Origin: Streptomyces corallincola | Lineage (GTDB): Bacteria > Actinomycetota > Actinomycetes > Streptomycetales > Streptomycetaceae | DNA length: 59,469 bases | Assembly (NCBI RefSeq): GCF_019104725.1 | Contig: NZ_JAHRXF010000040.1 | Location: 1-59,469, forward strand | Direction of reading: 5' to 3' | Shown here: one piece after another, positions 1 to 8,914 of the stretch | Layout: each line of letters starts with the position of its first letter | Position numbering within the stretch: the stretch's first letter is position 1 | Program-made: the position numbers and the translations under genes | Notes under the pieces: generated by a model | The model's input: only the letters and a program-made list of their open reading frames with translations | Databases searched by the model: none | What the model was told of the DNA's origin: nothing

Positions 1-2
1 CG

Positions 3-314
3 GTGCGGGCCGGGGGGGGGGGCGGGCGGCGGGCGGGGGCTGTTGCTTGGGGCGGGGCTCTCCGTGGGGTGGGGGAGCGGGGTGCGGCGGTGGGGGAAGG
101 TCATCCGGGCCGAGGTCGGGGGCGGGCGGTGAGCGGGGAAGGGCGGCGCAGCGCCGCTCGGGCTCACTTGGCTCAGCTGGTCGAGATGTTCGGGGACGAC
201 GGGTGGCTGCGGGTTCGTACGGTGTCCGAGGGGGATGCGGCGGGGCCGGTCGGGGGCGTCGGCTCCCGTGAGGACCCCGAGCGGCGCTCCGGGGGAGGAC
301 CCAAAGGCGAGTAA
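3..314 (+). CDS. C-terminal end of an unidentified protein (partial, runs off left edge)
   Basis: This open frame enters from the left edge and ends at TAA 312-314. The first ~45 codons are Gly/Arg-rich, but the last ~50 look like real protein, including AQLVEMFGDDGWLRVRT, with GC-rich third positions. I read it as the tail of a gene starting outside the window, in the same direction as the ABC genes 35 bp downstream. I do not recognise the family. The leading G-run (about 11-20) could also hide a frame error. It may not be coding at all. Confidence 0.4.
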   Translation: MRAGGGGGRRAGAVAWGGALRGVGERGAAVGEGHPGRGRGRAVSGEGRRSAARAHLAQLVEMFGDDGWLRVRTVSEGDAAGPVGGVGSREDPERRSGGGPKGE

Positions 315-349
315 AGGGGGTGGACCCCTTAGTCTCGTGCTTTGTGAGT

Positions 350-1357
350 ATGCGCGCCGGAGGGCTCCTCAGGGACGACGAGGTCGTGCGTGTGCGTGGG
401 CTCGGGAAGACGTATGCGGCGGTGCGGGGTCGGCGGGGAGCGCCCGGTGCGGACGCGGTACGGGCCACCGACGGGGTCGAGCTGGACGTGCGGCGCGGGG
501 AGATCTTCGGGCTGCTCGGGCCCAACGGCGCCGGGAAGTCCACCCTCGTACGGCAGCTCACGGGGCTGCTGCGGCCGGACACCGGCAGTGTGGAGATCCT
601 GGGCCACGACATCGTGCGGCACCCGGAGCGGGCCGCGCGGCTGCTGGCGTACCTCGGGCAGGAATCCTCCGCGCTGGACGAGCTGACCGTGTCGCTGGCC
701 GCCGAGACCACCGGGCGGCTGCGCGGTCTGGACGTACGGCGGGCCCGCGCGGAGCGGGACGCCGTGCTGGACGAACTCGGGCTCACCCCGCTCGCCGGGC
801 GTGCGCTGAAGAAGCTGTCCGGGGGACAGCGGCGGCTGGCGTGTCTCGCCGCCGCGCTGGTCGGTGAGCGTCCGCTGCTGGTGCTGGACGAGCCGACCAC
901 CGGGATGGACCCGGTCGCCCGGCGCGCGGTGTGGGCGGCCGTGGACCGGCGGCGCGCCGAGCGCGGGACCACGGTGCTGCTCGTCACCCACAACGTCATC
1001 GAGGCCGAGACCGTCCTCGACCGGGTCGCCGTCCTCGACCGGGGCCGGGTCATCGCCTGCGACACGCCCGCCGGACTCAAGGAACGGGTCTCCGGTGAGG
1101 TCCGGGTCGAGCTGGTGTGGCGCGAGCACGCCCCGCTGCACGTCCCCGAGGTCGCTGTCCTGCGTGAACGCGCCGTCGAGGCCGGGCGGCGGTGGACGCT
1201 GCGGCTCGCCCCCGAGGAGGCGCGGGCCGCCGTCGCCACCGTCACCGGCGGGGCCGCGTTCGCCGCGCTGGACGACTTCACCCTCGCCACGCCGAGCCTG
1301 GAGGACGTCTACCTCGCGCTCGGCGGTGCCGCCCGGCAGGGGCTGGTGAAGGCGTGA
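350..1357 (+). CDS. ABC transporter ATP-binding protein (DrrA/CcmA-like exporter ATPase)
   Basis: Cytoplasmic ATPase that should power the ABC-2 permease encoded next. Visible motifs are Walker A GPNGAGKS (residues 57-64), signature LSGGQ, Walker B LLVLDEPTTGMDP and the H-loop LLVTHN, followed by a ~90-residue C-terminal domain typical of DrrA-type exporters. The ATG at 350 gives 335 residues; an in-frame GTG at 320 would add ten unconvincing residues. Export is inferred from the family and partner; the substrate (drug, lipid or polysaccharide) is unknown. A short 9-bp tandem repeat lies between this gene and the permease. Confidence 0.88.
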   Translation: MRAGGLLRDDEVVRVRGLGKTYAAVRGRRGAPGADAVRATDGVELDVRRGEIFGLLGPNGAGKSTLVRQLTGLLRPDTGSVEILGHDIVRHPERAARLLAYLGQESSALDELTVSLAAETTGRLRGLDVRRARAERDAVLDELGLTPLAGRALKKLSGGQRRLACLAAALVGERPLLVLDEPTTGMDPVARRAVWAAVDRRRAERGTTVLLVTHNVIEAETVLDRVAVLDRGRVIACDTPAGLKERVSGEVRVELVWREHAPLHVPEVAVLRERAVEAGRRWTLRLAPEEARAAVATVTGGAAFAALDDFTLATPSLEDVYLALGGAARQGLVKA

Positions 1358-1400
1358 GCGGGGCGCGCTCGGGGCGCGTATCGTCCCTTGGACGTTCCGG

Positions 1401-1436
1401 AGTCCCCGGAGTCCCCGGAGTCCCCGGAGTCCCCGG
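1401..1436. repeat. 9-bp tandem repeat, four exact copies
   Basis: The unit AGTCCCCGG is repeated four times head to tail, flanked by near-copies containing GTTCCGG on both sides (about 1394-1400 and 1437-1444). It sits in the 157-bp gap between the ABC ATPase stop and the permease start. It may be replication slippage or a spacer that changes coupling of the two cistrons; no function is demonstrated. Confidence 0.85.
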
Positions 1437-1514
1437 AGTTCCGGTTCCGTCGTTCCGGGGAGTGCCCGTCGCCGGTGAGCCGTACGGGACGGTCGTGAGG
1501 AGGAGCAGCTCGAC

Positions 1515-2336
1515 GTGAGTGTCGTACCCGCCGAGGTTCTGACCGGCAGTACGCGGACCGTGCCGGACGCGGTCCGGGGGGCGGCCGAGCTGGCACCGGC
1601 CGCGCGGCTGTGGCCGTCGCTGGCCGCCGTGTACCGCGCGCAGCTGTCCCGCGCCCGTGTCTCCCGCATCCCGCTGCTGTTCGTGGCGACCTTCCAGTCC
1701 GTCGGCATCGCCGTGATGATGCGCGGGGTCGTGGACAGCGGCAGCAAGGCGCAGTGCGTCGTCGCCGGATCGTCCGTGCTGGTCGTCGCCTACGTCGCGC
1801 TCAACCTGCTCTCCCAGTACTTCGGGCAGCTCCGGGCCAGCGGTGGGCTCGACCACTACGCCACCCTGCCGGTGCCGCCCGCCGCCGTGGTGCTCGGGGC
1901 CGCCGCCGCGTACGCCTCCTTCACCGTGCCGGGCACCCTCGTCACCGCCGTCTTCGGGTCGGTGCTGTTCGGGCTGCCGCTGACCAATCTCTGGGTGCTG
2001 CTGGCCGTCGTACCGCTGGCCGGGGCCGCGCTCGCCGGGGTCGGGGCCGCGTGCGGGCTGCTCGCGCCGCGTCCCGAGCTGGCCACGCTGCTCGGGCAGC
2101 TCGGGATGTCCGCCGCGCTGCTGCTGGGGGTGCTGCCGCCGGACCGGATGCCGGGGGTGATCCGGCTGGCCCGTGACCTGCTGCCCTCCACCTACGGCGT
2201 CGAGGCGTACGCCCGTACGTTCGCCGCCCATCCGGACTGGGCCGCCGTCCTCGGTGACCTCGGGGTGTGTGCCGGGGTCGGAGTGCTCTCGCTGGCCGTG
2301 GCGACCCGTGCGTACCGCCGGGCCGCCGTCCGGTGA
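1515..2336 (+). CDS. ABC-2 type transporter permease
   Basis: Integral membrane partner of the preceding ATPase, 273 residues. After a ~50-residue cytoplasmic N-terminus there are about six hydrophobic segments, for example VLVVAYVALNLL and LLAVVPLAGAALAGVGAACG, in the arrangement of ABC-2 (DrrB-like) permeases. The GTG at 1515 follows GAGGAGCAGC, which supplies a ribosome site. ATPase plus one permease implies a homodimeric export complex in the cytoplasmic membrane; the substrate cannot be read from sequence. Confidence 0.83.
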   Translation: MSVVPAEVLTGSTRTVPDAVRGAAELAPAARLWPSLAAVYRAQLSRARVSRIPLLFVATFQSVGIAVMMRGVVDSGSKAQCVVAGSSVLVVAYVALNLLSQYFGQLRASGGLDHYATLPVPPAAVVLGAAAAYASFTVPGTLVTAVFGSVLFGLPLTNLWVLLAVVPLAGAALAGVGAACGLLAPRPELATLLGQLGMSAALLLGVLPPDRMPGVIRLARDLLPSTYGVEAYARTFAAHPDWAAVLGDLGVCAGVGVLSLAVATRAYRRAAVR

Positions 2337-2370
2337 CGCGGCGCACGGACCGACCTGGCACGATGGCAGG

Positions 2371-3003
2371 GTGACCGCACCGCTGACTCCGCCGCCGCAC
2401 GAGAACTCCACGCATCACGCCTGGCAGGCGCCGCCCGCCGGGGCGCCGGACGCGGGGGCGTACGGCGCGTACGACAAGGACGGCCCCGGAATGAGGACCG
2501 AGATCCGTGAGGCCGCTGTCGTCACGGTGGCCGTGACGGTGGCCGGGGTGCTGCTGGGGCTGCTGTGGTGGTGGCTCGCTCCGCACGTCCCGCTGGTGGG
2601 CGAGCTGTCGGAAGGGACCTGGGCGGTCTACCTCAAGGACAGCGAGGGCGAGCAGGCGGTCGGGGTGGACGGAACGTTCACGCTGCTCTCGCTCGGGTTC
2701 GGGGCGCTGAGCGCGGTGCTGGTCTTCCTCGCGCGGAAGGGGGGCGGGGTTCCGCTCGTCGTCGCGCTCGGGGTGGGGGGCGTGCTCGGGGCCGTACTGG
2801 CGTGGCGGCTCGGGGTGTGGCTCGGGCCCACCGGGGACGTCATCGCCCATGCCAAGGCCGTCGGCAGGGGGGTCACCTTCCCGGCGCCGCTGAAGCTGGG
2901 CGCCAAGGGGGCGTTGCTGGCGTGGCCCTTCGCCGCGCTGCTGGTCCATCTCGGGCTCACCGCGCTGTTCGGGACGCGCGATCCCGAGGAACTGGTCGGC
3001 TGA
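2371..3003 (+). CDS. DUF2567-like actinobacterial membrane protein
   Basis: 210 residues from GTG 2371. A Pro/Ala/His-rich cytoplasmic N-terminus (~40 residues) is followed by four hydrophobic segments, the first starting AAVVTVAVTVAGVLLGLLWW. The layout and the LxxxWxxxAP motif recall DUF2567 proteins of actinobacteria, an assignment from memory. It lies 34 bp after the ABC permease in the same direction, so it may be cotranscribed. No catalytic motif is visible and its role is unknown. The frame is open further upstream, but inside the permease gene. Confidence 0.75.
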   Translation: MTAPLTPPPHENSTHHAWQAPPAGAPDAGAYGAYDKDGPGMRTEIREAAVVTVAVTVAGVLLGLLWWWLAPHVPLVGELSEGTWAVYLKDSEGEQAVGVDGTFTLLSLGFGALSAVLVFLARKGGGVPLVVALGVGGVLGAVLAWRLGVWLGPTGDVIAHAKAVGRGVTFPAPLKLGAKGALLAWPFAALLVHLGLTALFGTRDPEELVG

Positions 3004-3094
3004 CCGCGACTCCGGGGGCTCCCTCCCCCGGAACCCCGTTCCTCCACCCGCCCGCCCGCCGCGACCACGGGCGGGAACCGCGCCCGGTGGGGGC

Positions 3095-3598
3095 CTACGC
3101 CTTGCCCACGCCCGCCACCACCGCCCCCGTGAGCCCCGCCAACTCCCCCGGAGCCAGCTCCACCTCCAGACCCCGCCGCCCGGCGGAGACGCAGATGGTG
3201 GGGAACGCGAGGGCGGACTCGTCCAGCACCGTGCGCAGCCGCTTCCGCTGTCCCAGCGGCGAGATGCCGCCGAGGACGTAACCCGTGGTGCGTTCCGCCA
3301 GCGCCGGGTCGGCCATCGTGGCGCGTTTGCCGCCGACCGCCGCCGCGAGGGACTTGAGGTCGAGGGAGCCGGAGACGGGGACGACGGCGACGGTGAGAGT
3401 GCCGTCCACGTCGGCGACGAGGGTCTTGAAGACGCGGTCGGGGGAGACGCCCATCGCCTCGGCGGCCTCCTCGCCGTAGGAGGGGTGGGCGGGGTCGTGG
3501 TCGTAGGAGTGGACGGTGAAGTCCACGCCCGCGGCCGTCAGGGCGACCGTGGCGGGGGTGCCGCCGGACTGCTGCTGTTTCTTCGGCTTCTTCGGCAT
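3095..3598 (-). CDS. ybaK: YbaK/EbsC-type aminoacyl-tRNA deacylase
   Basis: 167 residues, usual for the YbaK family, which hydrolyses mischarged Cys-tRNA(Pro) after prolyl-tRNA synthetase error. After a lysine-rich start come the fold-typical stretches FKTLVADVDG, AVVPVSGSLDLKSLA and the GGISPLGQRKRL loop. The ATG at 3598 is clear. It is the last gene of a minus-strand group, six bases after the LON-domain gene. The precise tRNA substrate within the family is inferred. Confidence 0.9.
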   Translation of the reverse strand: MPKKPKKQQQSGGTPATVALTAAGVDFTVHSYDHDPAHPSYGEEAAEAMGVSPDRVFKTLVADVDGTLTVAVVPVSGSLDLKSLAAAVGGKRATMADPALAERTTGYVLGGISPLGQRKRLRTVLDESALAFPTICVSAGRRGLEVELAPGELAGLTGAVVAGVGKA

Positions 3599-3604
3599 AC
3601 GGCG

Positions 3605-4345
3605 TCAGTTCCGGCTGGTCGGGGTGCGGGTCAGCTCGAAGGCGGGGAGCGAGGGGAGGTTGCGGATGATGGCCGTCTCGGAGCGGAGGAGCCTCAGCTC
3701 GTCGCGGAGGCGGGACGCGGTGTCCGGGGCCTGGAGCAGGCGCTGCTTGGTCGGGGTGTCCAGCACCATCGCGGCGGCGACCAGGTACGACACCACCGAG
3801 GGGTCGTCGGGGAGTTCCGCCCCCGTGGACAGGGTGCGCTCGCGGGCGCCCGCCAGCCGCTTCTGGTACTGCTGGAACGCCCGCAGCACGCCCTCGGCCA
3901 GCGCGCCCGCCTCCTCGCCGGGGTCCTCCGGGAGTTCCTCCAGCTCGGCGGTGAGGAAGGGCCCCGAGGCGTCCACGGAGAGCAGCCTGACCCGTGTCGT
4001 ACCCGTGGCCAGCACCTCGAACGTGCCGTCCTCGCGTTCACGGATCGTCGCCGCGTCCGCGACGCAGGCCACGCCGTGGAAGGACGCGGCGGGATCGGGG
4101 CCGAAGCCCGCCGCCGGGCCCGTGTCGGGGGCGGCCGTGGGGTCGGGCATGCCGGGCGCGCTCGGTGCCACCTCGTGGCCGTCGCGGATCGCCACGACGG
4201 CGAACCGGCGCGGTTCGTCCTCGGGGGTCTTCAGCAGGTCGCGCATCATGGCGCGATAACGCTCCTCGAAGATGTTCAGCGGCAGCACGAGGCCGGGGAA
4301 CAGCGCCGAGTTCAGCGGGAAGAGGGGCAGGCGGACGGTGGTCAC
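3605..4345 (-). CDS. LON substrate-binding (Lon N-terminal) domain protein
   Basis: 246 residues starting VTTVRLPLFPLNSALFPG, the signature opening of the Lon N-terminal (PUA-like) domain, followed by LPLNIFEERYRAMMRDLL. No ATPase or Ser-Lys protease domain follows, so this is a stand-alone LON-domain protein, a type common in Streptomyces and sometimes labelled peptidase S16. Proteolysis itself is not supported. The GTG at 4345 is where the conserved domain begins; the upstream open frame lies in the neighbouring gene. Confidence 0.88.
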   Translation of the reverse strand: MTTVRLPLFPLNSALFPGLVLPLNIFEERYRAMMRDLLKTPEDEPRRFAVVAIRDGHEVAPSAPGMPDPTAAPDTGPAAGFGPDPAASFHGVACVADAATIREREDGTFEVLATGTTRVRLLSVDASGPFLTAELEELPEDPGEEAGALAEGVLRAFQQYQKRLAGARERTLSTGAELPDDPSVVSYLVAAAMVLDTPTKQRLLQAPDTASRLRDELRLLRSETAIIRNLPSLPAFELTRTPTSRN

Positions 4346-4356
4346 GGCGCCCCAGC

Positions 4357-5409
4357 CTAACGGTCTGCGGCGCCGACCCGGTCGCGGTGCCCGCTTCGCG
4401 GTCGCGGGGGCGTCGCGGTGAGGGCCGCGAGGGCCGCCGGGGAGGCCCCGGCGAGCAGCGCGTCGCGCACCCGCAGGAAGTGCCCGAGGGGATCGTCGGA
4501 GCAGCGGTCCCAGGGCGCGGAGGTGGCGTACGGGCCGATCAGGGCCAGCTGGTTCACCGCCTCCTCCCGGCGGCCCAGGCGGATCAGCAGGAACACCAGC
4601 GCGTTGCGGATCTCCGCCGGGCCCGCCGCCTCCGCCGGGACGAGCGCCGACAGCGCCAGCGCCCGGTCCGCCGCCAGATGCAGCCGGCCGGCGGGTACGT
4701 CGGGGCCGCAGCCGTCGGTGAGATAGCCGAGGGCGGCCCGCGCGGGCAGCGCCTGGACGAGGGAGTCGGGCGGGGCGTCCTGCGCGGCCCGGTCGGCGAA
4801 GTCGAAGCACTCGGCGTGCGAGCCGTGCCAGAGCGCGGCCAGATAGCGCAGCGCGGCCTCGTGGCAGCCGTAGTGGTGCGGGGCGCGGCGGACGGCCGCC
4901 TCCCACAGCTCCTCGAAGTACCGGTGCCCGGCGCGCGAGCCACGCGCGTGGTCCAGCGCGATCCGCCACGGCACCGGATCGAGGCCGTCGGCGCGGGCGG
5001 CGGCCGTGATCTGCGGGCTCACCTCGCGCAGCAGTTCGGCGCGGGCCGGGGAGGCCCAGGCGCGGTCCACCGCGAGCTGCGCCTCGACCACACGGGCGCC
5101 GGGACCGGCCGGTTCGGCGGCCCGCCACGCCTCGAACCACTCCGGGCGCGACCGGGCGAACGCCGCCAGCCGCCGTACGTACCGGTCGCGGTCGTCCCAC
5201 GAGTCCGTCCGGCGGGTCGCCTCCAGCAGTGCCGCCGCCGGGCCGAACCCGCCGCCGCCCGCCGCGACCAGCGCGGGGGAGAGACGGTCGTCCGGCGCGT
5301 CGAGGACCGCCTCGAACCCGGCCGCGGGGTCGGCGGCGGGACGGGAGGCGGGGCGCGGAGCACGGGGGGCGCGGATGAACGCCGGCAGCAGAGCCATATC
5401 GCCGCCCAT
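4357..5409 (-). CDS. Conserved hypothetical protein, helical-repeat-like
   Basis: About 350 residues, rich in Ala, Arg, Leu and Trp, with predicted helical pairs such as GCHEAALRYLAALWHGSHA and RNALVFLLIRLGRREEAVNQ that resemble TPR-like arrays. There is no signal peptide and no catalytic motif I recognise. ATGs at 5409 and 5397 are both plausible; neither has a strong ribosome site. It precedes the LON-domain gene by 11 bp and is probably cotranscribed with it and ybaK. Function unknown. Confidence 0.7.
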   Translation of the reverse strand: MGGDMALLPAFIRAPRAPRPASRPAADPAAGFEAVLDAPDDRLSPALVAAGGGGFGPAAALLEATRRTDSWDDRDRYVRRLAAFARSRPEWFEAWRAAEPAGPGARVVEAQLAVDRAWASPARAELLREVSPQITAAARADGLDPVPWRIALDHARGSRAGHRYFEELWEAAVRRAPHHYGCHEAALRYLAALWHGSHAECFDFADRAAQDAPPDSLVQALPARAALGYLTDGCGPDVPAGRLHLAADRALALSALVPAEAAGPAEIRNALVFLLIRLGRREEAVNQLALIGPYATSAPWDRCSDDPLGHFLRVRDALLAGASPAALAALTATPPRPRSGHRDRVGAADR

Positions 5410-5684
5410 TGAAAGTCCGCAGGTCGCTCCCGCGCCAGAGGGCCTCACGAAGTTGTGGAAAGTTGTACGAACATCTTCCAAGGGCGGGTAAAGGATGAAG
5501 CGCGTGGGGGCGCGGGGTGCCGGAACGGTGAGGGTCGTCTCCGACGGCTTGCCGGGTCGCCCGCTGTGGCGCCGCTGCCCGGCCGCCCAGTGGGTCGCCT
5601 GCTCAGTTGTCCGCCCGTCCGGCTGTCGCGCCGCCGCCCGGTTGTCCCTGCCCGCTCACCCGTCCCTCCGGCCCCCCGTTCCCG

Positions 5685-7262
5685 CTACTCCCGCCGCAGC
5701 AGCCGCGTCGCCCCCGTCGCCACCGTCGTCGCCAGCGTCCACCCCAGTACGATCATCGCCGCCGCCAGCCACTGCCAGCCGCCCCGTAACTGCCACTGGC
5801 CGACCTGTCCGAGGTCCACGACCGGGAGGAGCAGGTCCAGGGTGAAGAGGGCCGGGTTCCAGGTGCCGTGGCGGTCGGGGCCGATCGGGGGGTGGTCGGC
5901 GTGGGTGAAGGCCAGGGTGCCCGCCGCCCAGAGGACCGCCATCCACACCGCGGCCCGGCCCGGCCGGTAGCCGTAGGCCACCGTCCAGTCCTGCACGTAC
6001 CCCCACAGCTTCCCGGCCGGAGGCAGGGTCTCGCGGCGGCGGCGCTGCTTGGCGAGCAGTACCTCGCGGGCGTCCTCGTCCTCACCCGCGGTCCGCAGCA
6101 CCGCCGCGAGGCGCTCGTACGGCTCCGGGTGGTACTCGGCGGTGGCCGCCGCGACCCAGTCCAGGCGCCGCACCAGCGGGAACGGGCCGCGCGGCACCAG
6201 ACTGTCGTAGCCGAAGCCGCCCATCTGGAGCCGACCCGGGCCCGGCCAACTGCCCGCGCGGTCCACGAGGTTGGCGACCCGCCCACCGGAGAGCACCACC
6301 CGGCCCCGCTCCAGCCGCTCGCCCAGGAAACGGAGTTCGGGTGTCTGGATGCGGCGCAGGGACAGTTCCTGGTCGTCGGAGAGGTCGAAGCGGGCCCGAT
6401 CCAGGTCCACCGAGTCCCCGAACCGCCCGTCGTCCAGGCGGACTCCGCCCACGCACTCGAAGCCCCGGATGCGGGTCCCGCGCGCCGGGGTCACCCCGGT
6501 CGGGGGTGCGCCGCCGACCCCGGCCGGGGTCAGGTACAGCGTGCGGTTGACGGTCAACTGTGGTGCGTTCAGGGCGAGTCGGCCGTACGGATTGACCAGG
6601 CGGGCCCCGCGCAGCGAGAGCGAGCCGCCCACCTGGGCGCCGCGCAGGCTGAGTTCGCCGTGCGACTCCAGCAACTCGGCCTGGAGGTCCTGCCCGACGG
6701 TCATCCCGTCCCCCGCGACCGAACGCCCGCTGCGGTCCCGGTGCGCCACCGCCTGGCTCAGCAGCAGATCGGTGCCTATGTGCGCGTCGGTCAGCCGGAC
6801 CCCGGCGCGGAACCGGCAGCGCGGCAGATGTAGATCGCCCTCGGTGTGCACCCGTGCCGCCTCCAGCCGGGGTATCGAGCAGTCCACCAGGCGCAGGGTG
6901 CCGAACCGCGCCTCCGGCAGCAGCACCTGCTCGTCGAACCGGCAGCGGTCCAGCTCCACGTACGGCGCGACCGTGCCGCCCGCCAGGTCCATCCGGCCGG
7001 TGATCCGCACCCCGCTCAGCTTCAGCGCCGCGACCCGGCCCGCCAGAGCGGGCGGGCCGTCCAGCAGCAGCCAGCACACGATCCGCGCCCGGACGCTGCG
7101 CTCCTCGCCCCAGGGCTCACCCCCGTGCGGGTCGTCCGCCGCCGCGTCCCCGCTGCCGAGGTCGTACACGCTGCCGTTGCGGAACGCCTGCCACATGCCC
7201 GCCTCGGCCGCGCTCAGGTCGTCCGGCAGATCTCCGTCCCGGACACTGTCACCCTCGGTCAC
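5685..7262 (-). CDS. Membrane-anchored beta-solenoid-like protein, often annotated membrane-associated oxidoreductase
   Basis: About 525 residues. The middle (~70-330) has repeating short strands, e.g. LKLSGVRITGRMDLAGG, LSLRGAQVGGSLSLRGARL and VDLDRARFDL, suggesting a pentapeptide-like beta-solenoid. The C-terminal ~100 residues carry two or three hydrophobic helices. No redox motif is visible, so the usual oxidoreductase label seems unsupported. The GTG at 7262 lies eight bases after GGAGG; 7265 is an alternative. It is divergent from hisD, with the shared control region between them. Confidence 0.7.
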   Translation of the reverse strand: MTEGDSVRDGDLPDDLSAAEAGMWQAFRNGSVYDLGSGDAAADDPHGGEPWGEERSVRARIVCWLLLDGPPALAGRVAALKLSGVRITGRMDLAGGTVAPYVELDRCRFDEQVLLPEARFGTLRLVDCSIPRLEAARVHTEGDLHLPRCRFRAGVRLTDAHIGTDLLLSQAVAHRDRSGRSVAGDGMTVGQDLQAELLESHGELSLRGAQVGGSLSLRGARLVNPYGRLALNAPQLTVNRTLYLTPAGVGGAPPTGVTPARGTRIRGFECVGGVRLDDGRFGDSVDLDRARFDLSDDQELSLRRIQTPELRFLGERLERGRVVLSGGRVANLVDRAGSWPGPGRLQMGGFGYDSLVPRGPFPLVRRLDWVAAATAEYHPEPYERLAAVLRTAGEDEDAREVLLAKQRRRRETLPPAGKLWGYVQDWTVAYGYRPGRAAVWMAVLWAAGTLAFTHADHPPIGPDRHGTWNPALFTLDLLLPVVDLGQVGQWQLRGGWQWLAAAMIVLGWTLATTVATGATRLLRRE

Positions 7263-7588
7263 CACTTCGTCCTCCGTCCCCGTTCTTCCCCGTTCGGTCC
7301 CCGCTGCCGCGCCCGCTGTTCCGCCGGGCCCGCGCGCTCCCCGTTCGACCCGTGCTGAACTAGGCTTCTTCAGCGATACGGGCGCCCATCCGGCAGCGTG
7401 TGCGCCCCTGACGCCCGTCCTGCCGTTCATGCCCGGCAAGTGACGCTCCGTACACACAAGGTGAAGCGGATCTTCCGAGTTCCGGCCAGGTTGTGTACCA
7501 CCCCTTGTCCCACGCGTTGACCCGCGTCCCGTATCAGACACTGATACGTGCGGACCGTCCGCGACGGCCGTCTGAGAGAATTGGAACC
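7263..7588. other. Divergent intergenic region between the membrane protein gene and hisD
   Basis: 326 bases without a convincing gene. The distal part (about 7440-7588) is less GC-rich than its surroundings and carries the putative hisD promoter and a perfect palindrome. The frame upstream of the minus-strand gene stays open for ~160 codons but is Arg/Gly-rich and looks non-coding. Confidence 0.6.
7517..7588 (+). promoter_or_regulatory. Putative his operon promoter and palindromic operator
   Basis: TTGACC at 7517-7522 could be a -35, with ACTGAT at 7540-7545 as -10 after 17 bp. The -10 overlaps a perfect palindrome: GTATCAG (7531-7537), ACA, CTGATAC (7541-7547). That position is typical for a repressor operator. 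Transcription would begin near 7552, giving a ~37-base leader before the hisD GTG at 7589. The regulator is unknown. Confidence 0.5.
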
Positions 7589-8914
7589 GTGATCTCCCGA
7601 ATCGATCTGCGCGGCGACGCCCTCCCCGAAGGCCCCGCCCTGCGCGACCTGCTGCCCCGAGCCGACTTCGACGTCGCGGCCGCCCTGGAGAAGGTGCGCC
7701 CGATCTGTGAAGCCGTGCATCATCGGGGCGACGCGGCACTGATCGACTTCGCCGAGAGGTTCGACGGAGTACGGCTGGAAAACGTCCGTGTGCCCGCGCG
7801 GGCGCTCACCGAGGCGCTCGACGCGCTCGACCCCGCCGTGCGCGCCGCGCTGGAGGAGTCGATCCGCCGCGCCCGCCTGGTCCACCGCGCCCAGCGCCGC
7901 GCCGGTCACACCACACAGGTCGTCCCCGGCGGCACCGTCACCGAGAAGTGGGTGCCGGTCGAGCGGGTCGGGCTGTACGCACCGGGCGGCCGGTCGGTCT
8001 ACCCGTCCTCCGTGATCATGAACGTGGTCCCGGCGCAGGAGGCCGGGGTCGCCTCGATCGCGCTCGCCTCGCCCCCGCAGGCCGACTTCGGTGGCCTGCC
8101 GCACCCGACGATCCTCGCCGCCTGCGCCCTGCTGGGCGTGGACGAGGTGTACGCCGCCGGTGGCGCCACCGCCGTGGCGATGTTCGCCTACGGCACCGAG
8201 TCCTGCCCCCCGGCCAACATGGTCACCGGCCCCGGCAACATCTGGGTCGCCGCCGCCAAGCGGTACTTCACCGGGCGGATCGGCATCGACACCGAGGCCG
8301 GTCCCACCGAGATCGCCATCCTCGCCGACGACACCGCCGACCCGGCGCACGTCGCCGCCGACCTGATCAGCCAGGCCGAGCACGACCCGCTCGCCGCCGC
8401 CGTCCTGGTCACCGACTCCGTGGACCTCGCGGACGCCGTCGAGAAGGAACTCGCGCCCCAGGTCGCCGCCACCAAGCACATCGAGGACCGCGTCCGGCCC
8501 GCCCTCGCCGGACGCCAGTCCGCGATCGTCCTGGTGGACGGCGTCGAGGAGGGCCTGCGGGTGGTGGACGCCTACGGCGCCGAACACCTGGAGATCCAGA
8601 CCGAGCGGGCCGCCGAGATCGCGGACCGGGTGAAGAACGCGGGCGCCGTCTTCGTCGGCCCCTGGGCGCCCGTCTCGCTCGGCGACTACGCGGCCGGTTC
8701 CAACCACGTACTGCCCACCGGCGGCTGCGCCTGCCACTCCTCGGGCCTGTCGGTGCAGTCCTTCCTGCGCGGCATCCACATCGTGGACTACGACCGCGAC
8801 GCGCTGGCCGGGGTGGCGCACCACGTGGTCACGCTTGCGGAGGCGGAGGACCTGCCCGCGCACGGCGCGGCGGTCAGGGCGAGGTTCGGCTGGAAGGTAC
8901 CCGAGAGCAAGTGA
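7589..8914 (+). CDS. hisD: Histidinol dehydrogenase
   Basis: Last two steps of histidine synthesis: NAD-dependent, zinc-assisted oxidation of L-histidinol through histidinal to L-histidine in the cytoplasm. The 441 residues match the family. Family blocks include ERVGLYAPGG, the NAD-binding GPGNIWVAAAKR, the zinc-site SQAEHDP segment, and HLEIQT near the C-terminus. The GTG at 7589 begins at VISRIDLRG, the normal N-terminus. First gene of the his operon; its stop overlaps the hisC GTG. Confidence 0.98.
   Translation: MISRIDLRGDALPEGPALRDLLPRADFDVAAALEKVRPICEAVHHRGDAALIDFAERFDGVRLENVRVPARALTEALDALDPAVRAALEESIRRARLVHRAQRRAGHTTQVVPGGTVTEKWVPVERVGLYAPGGRSVYPSSVIMNVVPAQEAGVASIALASPPQADFGGLPHPTILAACALLGVDEVYAAGGATAVAMFAYGTESCPPANMVTGPGNIWVAAAKRYFTGRIGIDTEAGPTEIAILADDTADPAHVAADLISQAEHDPLAAAVLVTDSVDLADAVEKELAPQVAATKHIEDRVRPALAGRQSAIVLVDGVEEGLRVVDAYGAEHLEIQTERAAEIADRVKNAGAVFVGPWAPVSLGDYAAGSNHVLPTGGCACHSSGLSVQSFLRGIHIVDYDRDALAGVAHHVVTLAEAEDLPAHGAAVRARFGWKVPESK

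Noticed and set aside
3605..4345. Full Lon protease
   Set aside because: Only the N-terminal LON domain is present; the ATPase and Ser/Lys protease domains are missing and the gene is not truncated.
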